Shown: positions 8,276 to 21,641, counted from the first letter of the stretch. The stretch is DNA of 64,000 nucleotides from Cognatundibacterium rivi (GCF_018139565.1 NZ_JAGSPK010000002.1:1-64000), one strand, 5' to 3'. Notes: generated by a model not told the origin, from the sequence alone. A program made the numbers and translations.

Positions 8276-9520
8276 ATGTCTGCAGCAGAAATTGTGCCCG
8301 GCTCACCAGTGCCGCCTACTCAGGTAAAACAAGATGCGATGGTGATAGGTCTGGTGGGATTTGCCCATGCGATTTCACATTTCTTCCACATGATTCTGGC
8401 GCCTTTGTTCCCCTGGATTAAAGAAGCTTTCAGTTTGTCGTATGCCGAACTGGGATTGTTGATGACGGTGTTCTTTGTTATCTCAGGTATAGGGCAGGCT
8501 TTGTCCGGATTTGTGGTCGATAAACTCGGTGCGCGTACGGTCTTATTTTTTGGTATCAGTTGCCTGGGATTTGCTGCGCTGGTGCTGTCATCGGCACAAA
8601 ATTATGCGATGTTGCTGATGGGGGCGATGCTGGCCGGTGTTGGTAACAGTGTGTTCCATCCTTCTGACTATACTTTGCTGAATAAACGGGTGTCACCGGC
8701 ACGGCTGGGATATGCGTTTTCTGTGCATGGCATCAGCGGTAATCTGGGCTGGGCTGCTGCGCCTGTGTTTCTGGTCACGATTGCCCAATTTACGACCTGG
8801 CGCACAGCCTTATTTTGTGCGGCGTTTCTGCCTTTCATGGTGCTGACGTTATTGTTCATTTATCGCGATTTATTGCATACCGACATTGTTCCCGCCACAC
8901 ATCCACATGCCAGTGCCCATGCGAAAGAGGGTGTGCTCGATTTCCTGAAACTTCCCGCAATCTGGATGTGCTTCGGTTTCTTTTTTATGTCAGCCATGGC
9001 GCTGGGCGGCATACAAAGTTTTTCTGCCGCGGGTTTGCGTGATTTGTACGGCATGTCCTTAAATGCGGCAACCACGGCTTACACCATGTTCATGCTGGCG
9101 TCGGCATGCGGTATGTTGCTGGGCGGCTTTCTTGCGGCCAGAGCCAGTCACCACGACAGAATTATTACGCTTGCTTTCAGTCTGGCCGGTGTGTTTTCAC
9201 TGTTGCTGGCAACCGGTTGGTCGAATACGCCGATGGCGATTGTGCTGATGGCGGGAATCGGCTTTGGTTCTGGCATCGCCGGACCATCCCGTGATTTGTT
9301 GATTCGCTCTGCAACGCCGAAAAATGCGACTGGTCGTGTGTATGGCATTGTGTATTCCGGTCTCGATTCAGGGCTGGCGGTCGCACCGTTACTGTTTGGT
9401 GCCATCATGGATGGCCGTCATTCTTCATGGGTATTTATCTGTGTTGGTGTATTTCAGGTGCTGACGATACTGACTGCAGTCAATGTCGGTGGTCGTACCC
9501 GGGCATTGGCTGCTGTATAG
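8276..9520 (+). CDS. MFS transporter, Fsr-like
   Basis: 414-residue integral membrane protein with about 12 hydrophobic segments. The N-terminal GFAHAISHFFHMILAPLFPW resembles the fosmidomycin-resistance (Fsr) type of the major facilitator superfamily, and DKLGAR after helix 2 is the usual MFS loop motif. The start at 8276 is preferred over an ATG at 8246 because GGAG lies eight bases before it. It is paired with the divergent AraC regulator. The substrate is unknown; drug or metabolite export is an inference from the family. Confidence 0.83.
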   Translation: MSAAEIVPGSPVPPTQVKQDAMVIGLVGFAHAISHFFHMILAPLFPWIKEAFSLSYAELGLLMTVFFVISGIGQALSGFVVDKLGARTVLFFGISCLGFAALVLSSAQNYAMLLMGAMLAGVGNSVFHPSDYTLLNKRVSPARLGYAFSVHGISGNLGWAAAPVFLVTIAQFTTWRTALFCAAFLPFMVLTLLFIYRDLLHTDIVPATHPHASAHAKEGVLDFLKLPAIWMCFGFFFMSAMALGGIQSFSAAGLRDLYGMSLNAATTAYTMFMLASACGMLLGGFLAARASHHDRIITLAFSLAGVFSLLLATGWSNTPMAIVLMAGIGFGSGIAGPSRDLLIRSATPKNATGRVYGIVYSGLDSGLAVAPLLFGAIMDGRHSSWVFICVGVFQVLTILTAVNVGGRTRALAAV

Positions 9521-9586
9521 TCTCAGGCTAAAATGAGTTGGCCTGCCACTTTTGGCAGACCTGAATCATAAGAAAGAGGACGACTC

Positions 9587-10081
9587 ATGAGCTTTGCAAG
9601 CTGCGACATCTGTGATGCGAACGAAGATAAACTGGTCAGCGGAGAGCTGGCGGCACTGCCACCGGTATTTCAGAGTTATGGTGCGCAGACAAAATTCAGC
9701 GGACCCGCCACGACGCTGAAAGCGTTTGAAGATAATGGCATGGTGCGCACCGTGCTGGAGACGCCGGGCAATGGTCATGTACTCGTGATTGATGGCGGTG
9801 GTAGTCTGCGTTGTGCTTTGGTGGGCGGTAATCTGGCCGTACTGGCAGAGAAAAATGGCTGGGCCGGTATCGTCGTTCATGGTTGCATTCGCGATGTCGA
9901 CGAAATCAACGCGTGTAACATCGGGGTTCGCGCGTTGGCTGCAATGCCTGTCAAAAGCATTAAACGGGGCGGCGGCGAGCAGAATCTGCGCATTACTATT
10001 GCTGGTGTTGCGGTTTCTCCGGGTGACTGGATTTATGCCGATGCAGACGGCGTGCTGGTTGCCAGACAACAATTACACTGA
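9587..10081 (+). CDS. rraA: RraA-family protein
   Basis: 164-residue protein with the RraA/HMG aldolase fold. It has the GGGSLRCALVGGNLA segment and the GCIRDVDE motif that hold the conserved Arg and Asp of the family. Members act either as class II 4-hydroxy-4-methyl-2-oxoglutarate aldolases or as inhibitors of RNase E. Length and the lack of aldolase gene neighbours fit the generic RraA assignment, but function cannot be decided from sequence. An rne gene is present at 53205-56255. AGGA precedes the ATG. Confidence 0.85.
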   Translation: MSFASCDICDANEDKLVSGELAALPPVFQSYGAQTKFSGPATTLKAFEDNGMVRTVLETPGNGHVLVIDGGGSLRCALVGGNLAVLAEKNGWAGIVVHGCIRDVDEINACNIGVRALAAMPVKSIKRGGGEQNLRITIAGVAVSPGDWIYADADGVLVARQQLH

Positions 10082-10153
10082 CCTGCAAACGCTGATATAC
10101 CGTCAAAACTCAGAGTAAAAACTCAAAGCAAAAACTCAAGGAAAGTTATCTGC

Positions 10154-10996
10154 ATGTGGATAGACACGCACTGCCATCTTGATGCCTCCGAATTTGCAGG
10201 GGCATCCCTTGCTCTGGCGGAGAGGGCGGCGAAATCAGGTGTGTCTGCAATCGTGATTCCTGCCGTGCATAAAAATAATTTCGCAGCCGTTGAAGCTTTA
10301 TCGCAACAACGTGAGGACTGTTTTTACGCGCTCGGTATTCATCCTATGTATGTGCCGACGTCCGATGAGAAAGATCTTTTGTGGCTGCGTGAAAAAGTCG
10401 CGACACTGATGAGTCAGGATCAGACGCAGGATGAGGGGACGGGTCAGCCGAAACACGCACCAGGAAATCGCTTTGTCGCCATCGGGGAAATCGGTCTCGA
10501 TTTTTTTGTCCCTGCATTGAAAGAAATGCCTTTGCGGGAAAAGCAGGAATTTTTTTTTAGTGAACAACTGAAAATTGCGCGTGAGTTTGAACTTCCGGTA
10601 CTGCTGCATGTGCGACGTTCGCAGGATACGGTACTCAAGTATCTACGGCGTATCCGCGTGCCGGGTGGCATTGCTCATGCGTTTAACGGCAGCCATCAGC
10701 AGGCGCAGACCTATATCGATCTTGGTTTTAAACTGGGATTCGGCGGCGCGATGACCTATACGCGTGCCTTGCAAATCCGGCGGCTGGCGACAGAGTTGCC
10801 TCTGACTTCACTGGTGTTGGAAACAGATGCTCCGGATATGTCGCCCAGCTGGATTCCGCACACGATCAATACCCCCGCTGAGTTGCCCGCCATCGCTGCG
10901 GTGCTTGCCGGGTTGCGCGCCGTGACCCCGGCCGACATCGGCGTGGTAACGACCGCCAACGCACAGGCGGTGCTGCCGCGCATGCGCAGAGTCTGA
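10154..10996 (+). CDS. TatD-family metal-dependent hydrolase
   Basis: 280 residues. N-terminal DTHCHLDA supplies the metal-binding His pair. Further ligands are the Glu in IGEIGLDFF, the His in LLHVRRS, the His in IAHAFNG and the Asp in LETDAPD. TatD proteins are metal-dependent DNases or D-aminoacyl-tRNA deacylase-like hydrolases of the cytoplasm. A GAAAG site precedes the ATG. The stop is directly followed by the comEC start, so the two are probably co-transcribed. Confidence 0.9.
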   Translation: MWIDTHCHLDASEFAGASLALAERAAKSGVSAIVIPAVHKNNFAAVEALSQQREDCFYALGIHPMYVPTSDEKDLLWLREKVATLMSQDQTQDEGTGQPKHAPGNRFVAIGEIGLDFFVPALKEMPLREKQEFFFSEQLKIAREFELPVLLHVRRSQDTVLKYLRRIRVPGGIAHAFNGSHQQAQTYIDLGFKLGFGGAMTYTRALQIRRLATELPLTSLVLETDAPDMSPSWIPHTINTPAELPAIAAVLAGLRAVTPADIGVVTTANAQAVLPRMRRV

Positions 10997-10997
10997 T

Positions 10998-13415
10998 ATG
11001 CAGGCACTTTGCATCGGCCTGGCGATCGGTGTCACTTTGTTGCAGCAGCAGGCTGCCTTGCCGGAGGTGCATTTTCTTTTCCTGATGTTGTTTGCTGCAG
11101 TCTTGCTGATGTTGGCAGGCTATCGTTTTTCTTTATATCAGAGGCTGCATGGTGTCGTAAAACTGCTGTGGCAGATGCTGTTTGCTGGCATTGTCGGTTT
11201 TGTCTGGGCTAGTCTGTTTGCCCATTTTTATCTGACGACATCTTTGCCGACAAAGTACGAAGGCAAAGATCTGGTTGTGGTGGGAACGATAGATAGTCTG
11301 CCCGCTTATTTTGATCAGGGTGAACGTTTTAATTTTGCTGTGGAGCGCGTCATCAGTCCCGATTTATCGATTGATGAACGGCAGTATTTTCCTGAAAAAC
11401 TCGCTTTGTCGGCGTATCAAGGCACGGAAGATTTGCATGTGCAGCCGGGTGAACGCTGGCAATTCAATTTACGTTTAAAACGTCCCCATGGTTCTGCGAA
11501 TCAGCATGGTTTTGATTACGAAGTCTGGTTGCTGGAGCAGGGGATACGTGCAACGGGAACCATCAGGCCTGCTTCGGCCGCTTATCCGAATCAACGTCTG
11601 CAAGAATTTGTCTGGAGTATTTCTAATGTCGTTGAACGTTGTCGTGGCATTCTGCGCGATCGTATTCATGCTGCGTTGCCAGGGAAAACCTACGCGGGAG
11701 TGATTATTGCGCTGGTGATTGGCGACCAGCGCGAAATTTCGCAATCGGACTGGACAGTGTTCAATCGCGTGGGAATAGGTCACTTAATAAGTATCTCAGG
11801 ATTACACATCACAATGATCGCCGGTTTGTTTGCCGGGCTGGTTTCTTTTCTCTGGCGACATTCATTTTTCCTCAATTTGTCGCTGCCGTTGTTGGTGCCT
11901 GCACAAAAAATAGCAGCGCTTGCCGGAGCGCTTATTGCGTTTTTGTATGTGGCATTAGCGGGATTTGGAGTGCCTGCCCAGCGCACCTTATACATGTTGT
12001 GCGTCGTTGCGCTCGCTGTCTGGAATGGTAGGATGACGAGTTTTTCATCGGTGTTGTGTCTGGCACTGGGACTGGTTGTAGTACTTGATCCGTGGGCCGT
12101 GTTGTCGCCCGGGTTCTGGCTTTCTTTTGGTGCGGTCGCGGTGATTTTATTTGCTGCAGCGGCTAAAGAGGATGGTGCCGCTACAACCTGGAGGCAGAAA
12201 TTGACATCGTCTTTGCGTACGGCGACGCGAACGCAATATGCAGTGACCGTGGGACTGGTTCCTCTGACGATGTTTTTGTTCGGGCAGTTTTCCCTGATCA
12301 GCCCACTCGCTAACGCCATCGCGATTCCTTTGATCAGTTTTATCGTGACGCCGCTCGCTTTACTGGGAAGTGCGTTGCCTGCAGACGCGTCTGCTTTTGT
12401 GTTGTCGCTGGCGCATGAGACTGTGCAAATGCTGGCGACCGTTCTGAGCTGGCTGAGTGCTTTCCCGGCAGCCGTATGGACTGCGGCTTATCCACCGTTC
12501 TGGGTGTTTGCGCTGGCGCTGGCAGGCGTTGTCTGGATGTTGTTGCCAAAAGCCTGGCCTATGCGCTGGTTGGGAGTATGTTGCTGCCTGCCTTTAATTT
12601 CTTTTCAGCCTGCGCCGGTCGCTGAGGGGCAACTGAGAGTGACGGCGCTGGATGTCGGGCAGGGCATGGCTTTACTCATTGAAACCAGTGCTCATCGTCT
12701 GCTGTACGACACAGGTCCCGCCTATTCTGCCGATTCGGACAGTGGCAGCAGAATTATTTTGCCCTACCTGAAAGCGCAGGGCATTAACACGCTTGACGCG
12801 ATGATTGTGTCGCATAACGACAGCGATCATTCGGGCGGTGCACTGAGCATACTGAAGCAAATGTCGGTCAGTCTGGTGCTGAGCTCATTAAGTTCGGATA
12901 GTGCGATTGTGGCTGAATCGCGACAGCACCGGCGCTGTCAATCCGGCCAGGTATGGCACTGGGATGGCGTCACGTTTGAGATATTGCAGCCGGTTGCCGC
13001 GAGCTATGACAGCATGAAGTGGAAGCCGAATGCGCGCAGTTGTGTATTGAAATTGTCGACCAGCAATTACGCCATGTTACTGCCGGGCGATATTGAGGCG
13101 GTGCAGGAAGATGAGTTGGTGAATAGTGTCCCGGATAAGCTCAGAGCGGATGTGTTGCTGGCACCGCATCACGGCAGCGGTACATCGTCCACGCCTGCGT
13201 TTCTGCAAGCCGTGCGGCCAGAGCTTGCTATTTTTCAGCTGGGCTATCTGAATCGTTATCGTCATCCTAAAACGGAAGTCTGGAATCGTTACGCTGATTT
13301 TGGAATAAAACGTCTAAGAACCGATGAATCAGGTGCAATCACATTACAATTCAGTACATCATTGCAGTTTTCTCAATTCAGACAGGAGCATGCGCGTTAT
13401 TGGTACGCACAATAA
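10998..13415 (+). CDS. comEC: DNA uptake channel ComEC/Rec2
   Basis: 805-residue inner membrane protein that moves single-stranded DNA into the cytoplasm during natural transformation. The order is N-terminal membrane helices, an OB-like DUF4131 region, the multi-helix competence domain (GIGHLISISGLHITMIAG), and a C-terminal metallo-beta-lactamase-like domain with LDVGQG, SHNDSDHSGG and APHHGSG. The gene begins one base after the tatD stop. The stop lies near the start of the next hydrolase gene. A ComEA-like protein is encoded at 46982-47314. Confidence 0.93.
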   Translation: MQALCIGLAIGVTLLQQQAALPEVHFLFLMLFAAVLLMLAGYRFSLYQRLHGVVKLLWQMLFAGIVGFVWASLFAHFYLTTSLPTKYEGKDLVVVGTIDSLPAYFDQGERFNFAVERVISPDLSIDERQYFPEKLALSAYQGTEDLHVQPGERWQFNLRLKRPHGSANQHGFDYEVWLLEQGIRATGTIRPASAAYPNQRLQEFVWSISNVVERCRGILRDRIHAALPGKTYAGVIIALVIGDQREISQSDWTVFNRVGIGHLISISGLHITMIAGLFAGLVSFLWRHSFFLNLSLPLLVPAQKIAALAGALIAFLYVALAGFGVPAQRTLYMLCVVALAVWNGRMTSFSSVLCLALGLVVVLDPWAVLSPGFWLSFGAVAVILFAAAAKEDGAATTWRQKLTSSLRTATRTQYAVTVGLVPLTMFLFGQFSLISPLANAIAIPLISFIVTPLALLGSALPADASAFVLSLAHETVQMLATVLSWLSAFPAAVWTAAYPPFWVFALALAGVVWMLLPKAWPMRWLGVCCCLPLISFQPAPVAEGQLRVTALDVGQGMALLIETSAHRLLYDTGPAYSADSDSGSRIILPYLKAQGINTLDAMIVSHNDSDHSGGALSILKQMSVSLVLSSLSSDSAIVAESRQHRRCQSGQVWHWDGVTFEILQPVAASYDSMKWKPNARSCVLKLSTSNYAMLLPGDIEAVQEDELVNSVPDKLRADVLLAPHHGSGTSSTPAFLQAVRPELAIFQLGYLNRYRHPKTEVWNRYADFGIKRLRTDESGAITLQFSTSLQFSQFRQEHARYWYAQ

Positions 13416-13428
13416 TGCGGTATTCATT

Positions 13429-14244
13429 ATGGTGGAACAAACCGCTAAGCCAGTCCTTCATTTTGTTCACGGGAACAGTTTTCCCTCCGGTACTTACAGG
13501 CTTTTTCTTGAGCAGTTGCGCGATGCCTATGATGTGCATTCCACGGATATGGTTGGGCATGACCCCGCTTATCCCGTAACCGACGGCTGGCCTTGCCTCG
13601 TGCAGGAATTGATAGTCACTCTGCTTGAACGCTATACGCAGCCAGTGGTGCTGGTAGGGCATTCGCTGGGTGGTATTCTCTGTTTGCTTGCTGCCTCTGA
13701 ACGTCCGGATTTGGTGCGGGGTGTGGTTGTTCTGGATTCGCCGATCGTTGCTGGCTGGCGTGCTTTCTTGTTACGTATATTTAAAGCGTTTAATCTGGAT
13801 AAAAAAGTATCGCCCGCCCGTTTCGCTGAAAAACGCAAACATCTCTGGAAAGATAAAGAGGCTGCGTACCAGCATTTCGCAGCGAAAGAATTATTCGCGA
13901 TCTGGCCTCCTGAGGTATTGTGGGATTACATACACGCAGGACTGAAGCCTGATCCTGAGGGTGTAACTTTGCGATTCACGCGCGAAGTGGAAACCGCAAT
14001 CTACCGGACGCTGCCGCATACTCTGGGGCGTTTGCTAAGGCATCCACCGCAGGTGCCGATTGGTTTTGTCGGTGGAACTGAGTCTGTTGAGTGTCGTCAG
14101 GCGGGAGATTTCTACACGAAAAAACTGATGGGTAAGCACTACACGCTGATACAGGGCGGGCACCTGATTCCGATGGAAGTCCCCTTGCAAACTGCGGCTG
14201 CAGTCAGGCAGATGCTGACTGAATTAAATTTATATCCGAAATAA
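13429..14244 (+). CDS. Alpha/beta hydrolase
   Basis: About 271 residues from the ATG at 13429. An earlier ATG at 13390 overlaps comEC and has AGGAG only one base away, which is too close, so the start is uncertain. HGNSFPSG forms the oxyanion region, GHSLGG is the nucleophile elbow, and the late GGHLIPME segment gives the catalytic His. These features define a serine hydrolase of the alpha/beta fold. Substrate is unknown. It lies between comEC and the LpxR-like gene with tight spacing, so it is probably in the same transcription unit. Confidence 0.8.
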   Translation: MVEQTAKPVLHFVHGNSFPSGTYRLFLEQLRDAYDVHSTDMVGHDPAYPVTDGWPCLVQELIVTLLERYTQPVVLVGHSLGGILCLLAASERPDLVRGVVVLDSPIVAGWRAFLLRIFKAFNLDKKVSPARFAEKRKHLWKDKEAAYQHFAAKELFAIWPPEVLWDYIHAGLKPDPEGVTLRFTREVETAIYRTLPHTLGRLLRHPPQVPIGFVGGTESVECRQAGDFYTKKLMGKHYTLIQGGHLIPMEVPLQTAAAVRQMLTELNLYPK

Positions 14245-14246
14245 AA

Positions 14247-15197
14247 ATGATGAGATCAAAAAAATTAGTTTTATCTTTATCGGCGCTGACGATGTTGGGT
14301 CTGTGCCGTTTCGCTGTTGCCGATGACAACCTTATCTTGCCATCCTGGTCTGAGTTTGTTCAGGTCAGGGAATCTGGAAAGGCCATATGGCAACTGGAAA
14401 TTGAGAACGATAGTTTGTTGATGAATAAGGATGATCGTTTCTATACCGCCGGTAATCATTTGCAGCAAAGCTTTGTCCGTCAGACTGCCGAACAATCAAC
14501 CGAGTACGGATGGCGTGTTGGGCAGGATTTATATACATCGTCCGACATTAAATTATTGCCGTCGCAGCTGGCGCGAAATGATCATCCCTATGCTGGCTGG
14601 TTATATGCCGGCGTGTTCGGTCAGAAAACACAAATGACAGGACGTAGCTGGCGCTGGAGTGTGGATGTCGGATGTCTGGGACCTTGCGCTGGCGGTGAGT
14701 GGACGCAAAATCATCTGCATCGTATTTTGCAGCAGGCGCAGCCTCAAGCATGGAGCACCCAACTGCGTAACGAGTGGGGTCTGGTTTTGGGTGGGGAAAT
14801 GTCTCCGGGACGTTTATTGCCGTTTGAGGGAGTGGATATTTCGCCACGTTTCAAAGCACGTTTCGGCAATATATTTACGGATGCCAGCGCGCAACTGGAG
14901 TTGCGTGCCGGCACTTTAAATCGTTTGCCGCACCAGCCCGCAAGTTATGCGTTTGCCAGAGCAGAGGCAAAAGTTGTGGGCTATAACGCGACGATACAAG
15001 GAGGCTATTTCAATAACGAGCCGGGCAAACTGACGCCGAAACGATCCGGTGGTGAAATAGAGCTTGGTTATCTATGGCAGGCGGACAAATATGCGGTCAG
15101 TGCATCCCTGTTGCGCAGAGCCAATGAAATCAAGGAAATATCAGACGCAACTGGTGCGCAGAATTTTGTCAGATTGCAATTTTCCTATGCAATGTAA
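14247..15197 (+). CDS. LpxR-like lipid A deacylase (DUF2219)
   Basis: 316-residue outer-membrane protein with an N-terminal signal sequence ending near ADD. LEIENDSLL plus DDRFYTAGNHL resembles the END and YTxG motifs of LpxR, and NDHPYAGWLYAG matches the conserved DxPYAGWLY segment. LpxR removes the 3'-acyloxyacyl chain of lipid A in the outer membrane, using calcium. Alternating amphipathic strands run to a terminal aromatic-rich strand (FVRLQFSYAM), typical of a beta-barrel. It starts two bases after the preceding hydrolase gene. Activity is inferred from the family only. Confidence 0.8.
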   Translation: MMRSKKLVLSLSALTMLGLCRFAVADDNLILPSWSEFVQVRESGKAIWQLEIENDSLLMNKDDRFYTAGNHLQQSFVRQTAEQSTEYGWRVGQDLYTSSDIKLLPSQLARNDHPYAGWLYAGVFGQKTQMTGRSWRWSVDVGCLGPCAGGEWTQNHLHRILQQAQPQAWSTQLRNEWGLVLGGEMSPGRLLPFEGVDISPRFKARFGNIFTDASAQLELRAGTLNRLPHQPASYAFARAEAKVVGYNATIQGGYFNNEPGKLTPKRSGGEIELGYLWQADKYAVSASLLRRANEIKEISDATGAQNFVRLQFSYAM

Positions 15198-15232
15198 GAC
15201 AAAATAAGTTGTCAGTGCAAAGGGGGAATTCG

Positions 15233-16934
<1,702 letters not shown>

Positions 16935-16936
16935 GC

Positions 16937-17791
16937 ATGAAATTATGCGGATTTGATGTTGGTCTCGACCAGCCATTCTTTTTGATCGCAGGTCCTTGCG
17001 TGATTGAATCTCAGCAAATGGCGTTTGATACTGCCGGTCAGTTGAAAGAGATCACGCAGGCGTTGGGGATTCCGTTTATCTACAAATCCTCTTTTGATAA
17101 AGCGAATCGTTCCTCCGGCACTTCTTTCCGCGGCCTCGGCATGGAAAAAGGTCTGGACATTCTGGCTGAAGTTAAAAAGCAAATCGGCGTTCCAGTGCTG
17201 ACGGACATACATGCGATTGATGAAATCACCCCGGTTGCAGCGGTGGTCGATGTGCTGCAAACGCCTGCTTTTCTGTGTCGCCAGACAGACTTTATCGAAG
17301 CTTGCGGTCGTTCCGGTAAGCCTGTGAATATCAAGAAGGGCCAGTTTCTGGCACCGCATGATATGGTCAACGTGATTGCCAAAGCGCGCGCGGCAGCGAA
17401 AGCGGCTGGCCTGAATGAAGATAATTTCATGGCGTGCGAACGCGGTGCTTCGTTCGGCTACAACAATCTGGTGTCAGACATGCGCTCGCTGGCGATTATG
17501 CGTGAAACCAATTGCCCGGTCGTTTTCGATGCAACGCATTCTGTGCAATTACCCGGTGGGCAAGGTACAACGTCCGGTGGGCAGCGTGAGTTCGTGCCTG
17601 TACTGGCGCGTGCAGCGGTTGCGGTTGGTGTGGCTGGCTTGTTCATGGAAACACATCCGAATCCGGCGGTGGCAATGTCTGATGGCCCGAATGCAGTACC
17701 TTTGGGACGCATGAAAGAATTATTATCCACGCTGATTGATCTGGATCGTGTGGTTAAAAAGAACGGATTCCTCGAATCCAGCTTCGCATAA
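16937..17791 (+). CDS. kdsA: 3-deoxy-8-phosphooctulonate synthase KdsA
   Basis: 284 residues, the usual length. It condenses phosphoenolpyruvate with arabinose 5-phosphate to KDO 8-phosphate for the lipopolysaccharide inner core. Conserved segments are [28 protein letters not shown] and [16 protein letters not shown] precedes the ATG and overlaps the end of pyrG, which indicates coupling. An imperfect stem (CGCCGCT and AGCGGCG) lies in the 197-bp gap before eno, so eno may also have its own promoter. Confidence 0.96.
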   Translation: MKLCGFDVGLDQPFFLIAGPCVIESQQMAFDTAGQLKEITQALGIPFIYKSSFDKANRSSGTSFRGLGMEKGLDILAEVKKQIGVPVLTDIHAIDEITPVAAVVDVLQTPAFLCRQTDFIEACGRSGKPVNIKKGQFLAPHDMVNVIAKARAAAKAAGLNEDNFMACERGASFGYNNLVSDMRSLAIMRETNCPVVFDATHSVQLPGGQGTTSGGQREFVPVLARAAVAVGVAGLFMETHPNPAVAMSDGPNAVPLGRMKELLSTLIDLDRVVKKNGFLESSFA

Positions 17792-17988
17792 ATTGACATC
17801 TGCATGATGCGCCGCTGTTGTCAGTCAATGGCAAGCGGCGAAAGATAAAGCGACGTTTTCTCCGCGATGTCCGGCTCTGTGATGAGTGGGGCGTCGCGAT
17901 CGTTTTATCTGCAGCTTAGTTTTTTGCTGTGTGCGGAGTCAGAACAGGTTTTACTTTGTTATCTATATTGATCGTTGAGGAGAATTAA

Positions 17989-19272
<1,284 letters not shown>

Positions 19273-19290
19273 TCTGGTAACATGGTGCAA

Positions 19291-19317
19291 AAAAAGGGGA
19301 ACGCTGTTCCCCTTTTT
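19291..19317. terminator. Bidirectional-looking terminator after eno
   Basis: AAAAAGGGGAAC (19291-19302) pairs perfectly with GTTCCCCTTTTT (19306-19317) around GCT. It lies 18 bases after the eno stop and 27 bases before ftsB. Confidence 0.88.
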
Positions 19318-19344
19318 ACTATTTTTATTCTGATGTGAGTTTTT

Positions 19345-19686
19345 GTGCGACTGATTGCTGTTTCCTTCGTTATTTTGCTGGCGCTGATCCAATATCCTTT
19401 GTGGTTGGGGAAGGGCGGCTGGTTGCGCGTGTGGGAATTTGAACGTCAGGTCGCTCAGGCGCAAAGTCAGAATGAAAAACTCAAAGAACGTAATGCCAAA
19501 CTGGAATCGGAAGTCGCCGATCTGAAAACCGGTACCGACTCTGTCGAAGAGCGCGCCCGCTTTGAATTAGGTATGATCAAAAAAGATGAGATTTTTGTGC
19601 AGATTCTGGATAAAAATGCGCCATCTCCTGCTTCTATCTCCAGCACCTCTCCCGCCGAAAAGTCGCAAGCCGCGATTAATCACTGA
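19345..19686 (+). CDS. ftsB: Cell division protein FtsB
   Basis: 113 residues with a GTG start; no in-frame ATG lies nearby. A single N-terminal transmembrane helix (residues about 2-20) is followed by a periplasmic coiled coil ([20 protein letters not shown]) and the conserved [16 protein letters not shown] block of the FtsB/DivIC family. FtsB joins FtsL and FtsQ in the divisome and helps activate septal peptidoglycan synthesis. Its place after eno is the usual one. The C-terminal tail is Ser/Pro/Ala-rich and longer than in E. coli. Confidence 0.9.
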   Translation: MRLIAVSFVILLALIQYPLWLGKGGWLRVWEFERQVAQAQSQNEKLKERNAKLESEVADLKTGTDSVEERARFELGMIKKDEIFVQILDKNAPSPASISSTSPAEKSQAAINH

Positions 19687-19913
19687 TCCATCCCCGATGT
19701 GACGCTGATGCAACGCCGATGTTGTTGCCATTTTTTTTCTGTTTTTGTTTCTTCGTTTTTTCTTTGCTTGATCAACGTGAAGTTGCCACGTCTCGCGTTA
19801 TCATAAGAAAACAGTTAAAAAATATCCAATGATGTCAGTCTTTCTGCTTGCCTGAATTCTGCATGATGCAAACGGGCAAACAGCTTGAGTCTAATGATGC
19901 AGGAGTCGTGAAT

Positions 19914-21434
19914 ATGATAAGAGTAGTCGCTGTCGTTGGTGCTGGTGCGATGGGGCGCGGCATTGCGCAGATCAGTGCTCAGGCTGGCTTGCAGGTATTG
20001 TTATTCGACACCAATGCGGCGGTCTTAGAGAAAGCCCGGGCTGATATTTTTGCGCAGTGGGATAAGCTGCAGCAAAAAGAAAAAATCACCCCTCATCAAT
20101 GTGCTGTCGCTAAAACAAAACTCCATATCGTCGATGAGTTGCAGGCGCTGGCTGCCAGCGATCTGGTGATCGAAGCCATCGTCGAAAATCTTGACATCAA
20201 ACGCGACCTGTTCCGCCAGCTTGATCAGATTGTCCGTGACGATTGCATACTGGCGACGAATACCTCTTCTCTTTCTGTGACGGCGATTGCTGCGTCTGGC
20301 AAGCTGCCACAACGCGTGGCGGGTCTGCATTTTTTTAATCCCGTGCCGCTGATGAAAGTGGTTGAAGTCATTGACGGTTTGCTGACCGATGCAACGATTG
20401 CGCCACGGCTGATGAATTTTGTCGGCGAACTTGGTCATACTCCCGTGCGGGCAAAAGATACCCCCGGCTTTATCGTGAATCATGCCGGGCGCGCTTACGT
20501 GACGGAGGCGTTGTGCTTGCTGCAGGAAAACGTCGCTGACTTTTCACAGATCGACCAGATCATGCGCGAAGCAGCCGGATTCAGGCTGGGCCCGTTTGAA
20601 TTGATGGATCTGACTGGCCTCGATGTCTCGCATCCGGTGATGGAAGCGATCTATCACCAATATTATGAAGAACCACGCTATCGCCCCAGCGTGATTGCCG
20701 CACAACGCGTGCAGGCCGGCATACTAGGGCGCAAGACAGGGCGCGGGTTTTACACGTATCCGGCAGAGCCTGTCGTGCCGCGCCTGCCTGATAGCGCGGC
20801 CTGGACAGGTAAGGTCTGGCTCAGTCATGAAAACAGGCTGGCATCCGATGCCCTGACAGATTTATTTGTCCGTTGTGATCTCGTGATCGATGAGAGTCTG
20901 ACGCCATTACCAGAATCAATTTGCATCGTCAGCCCCGATGGTGGAGACGTCAGCACCTGCGTTGCGCGACTGGGTCTCGACGCTCGCCGCACCTTTGGAA
21001 TCGATTGTCTGACCGGTGCTCACGGTCACCTAACCCTGATGTTGAATCCTGCATCTGATCCGGCGCTGGCACAAGGTCTGGCGCTGAGTTTAGGCAAATA
21101 CGGGCAGTCTGTCAGCCTGATACAAGATAGCTACGGCTTTGTCGTGCAGCGTATGCTGGCAAGCATCGTCAATGTCGCCTGCGATATTGTGCAGCAGGGC
21201 ATTTGTACGCCGCAGGATCTCGATAAAGCGGTCGTCGCTGGCCTCGCTTATCCACTCGGGCCGCTCGCGTGGGGCGACAAACTGGGTGCTTTACGTATAC
21301 TATTGATACTAAGAAATTTGTTGAACAGCACAGGTGATCCCCGTTATCGCCCCAGTCCGTGGCTGGTGCGCCGGGCGCAACTGGGTTTATCGTTGTTGCA
21401 TGTATCACCGTCAGAAGGAATTCCGCTCAATTAA
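19914..21434 (+). CDS. 3-hydroxyacyl-CoA dehydrogenase, PaaH-like
   Basis: 506 residues from the ATG at 19914, chosen because AGGAG stands eight bases upstream and the protein then starts at the Rossmann motif (VVGAGAMGRGIAQ). Longer readings from 19848 use a TTG codon. The N-terminal NAD-binding domain is followed by a 3HCDH C-terminal domain (TPGFIVNHAGRAYVTEA) and a second, degenerate copy (SYGFVVQRMLASIVN). This double layout is typical of PaaH/PaaC-type enzymes of phenylacetate or fatty acid degradation. No paa genes are adjacent. Glutaryl-CoA dehydrogenase follows on the same strand after 207 bp. Confidence 0.88.
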   Translation: MIRVVAVVGAGAMGRGIAQISAQAGLQVLLFDTNAAVLEKARADIFAQWDKLQQKEKITPHQCAVAKTKLHIVDELQALAASDLVIEAIVENLDIKRDLFRQLDQIVRDDCILATNTSSLSVTAIAASGKLPQRVAGLHFFNPVPLMKVVEVIDGLLTDATIAPRLMNFVGELGHTPVRAKDTPGFIVNHAGRAYVTEALCLLQENVADFSQIDQIMREAAGFRLGPFELMDLTGLDVSHPVMEAIYHQYYEEPRYRPSVIAAQRVQAGILGRKTGRGFYTYPAEPVVPRLPDSAAWTGKVWLSHENRLASDALTDLFVRCDLVIDESLTPLPESICIVSPDGGDVSTCVARLGLDARRTFGIDCLTGAHGHLTLMLNPASDPALAQGLALSLGKYGQSVSLIQDSYGFVVQRMLASIVNVACDIVQQGICTPQDLDKAVVAGLAYPLGPLAWGDKLGALRILLILRNLLNSTGDPRYRPSPWLVRRAQLGLSLLHVSPSEGIPLN

Positions 21435-21641
21435 GTGATTCCGTTACGGTAGCCCGATGCATGGAAAACAAATTTCAAGAGACATCATTCAGAGTGGAAA
21501 GCAGTGCATGAATCTGGACATATCATTGGTGTATGAAGGCATATCAAAATACCTTACCAGCGTCATCAGTCCGATCTGTCGCGGTTTATGTGCTTGCGGC
21601 ACTCAGATGAATAAAATTTAAAAATCATTCAGGAGAATTTA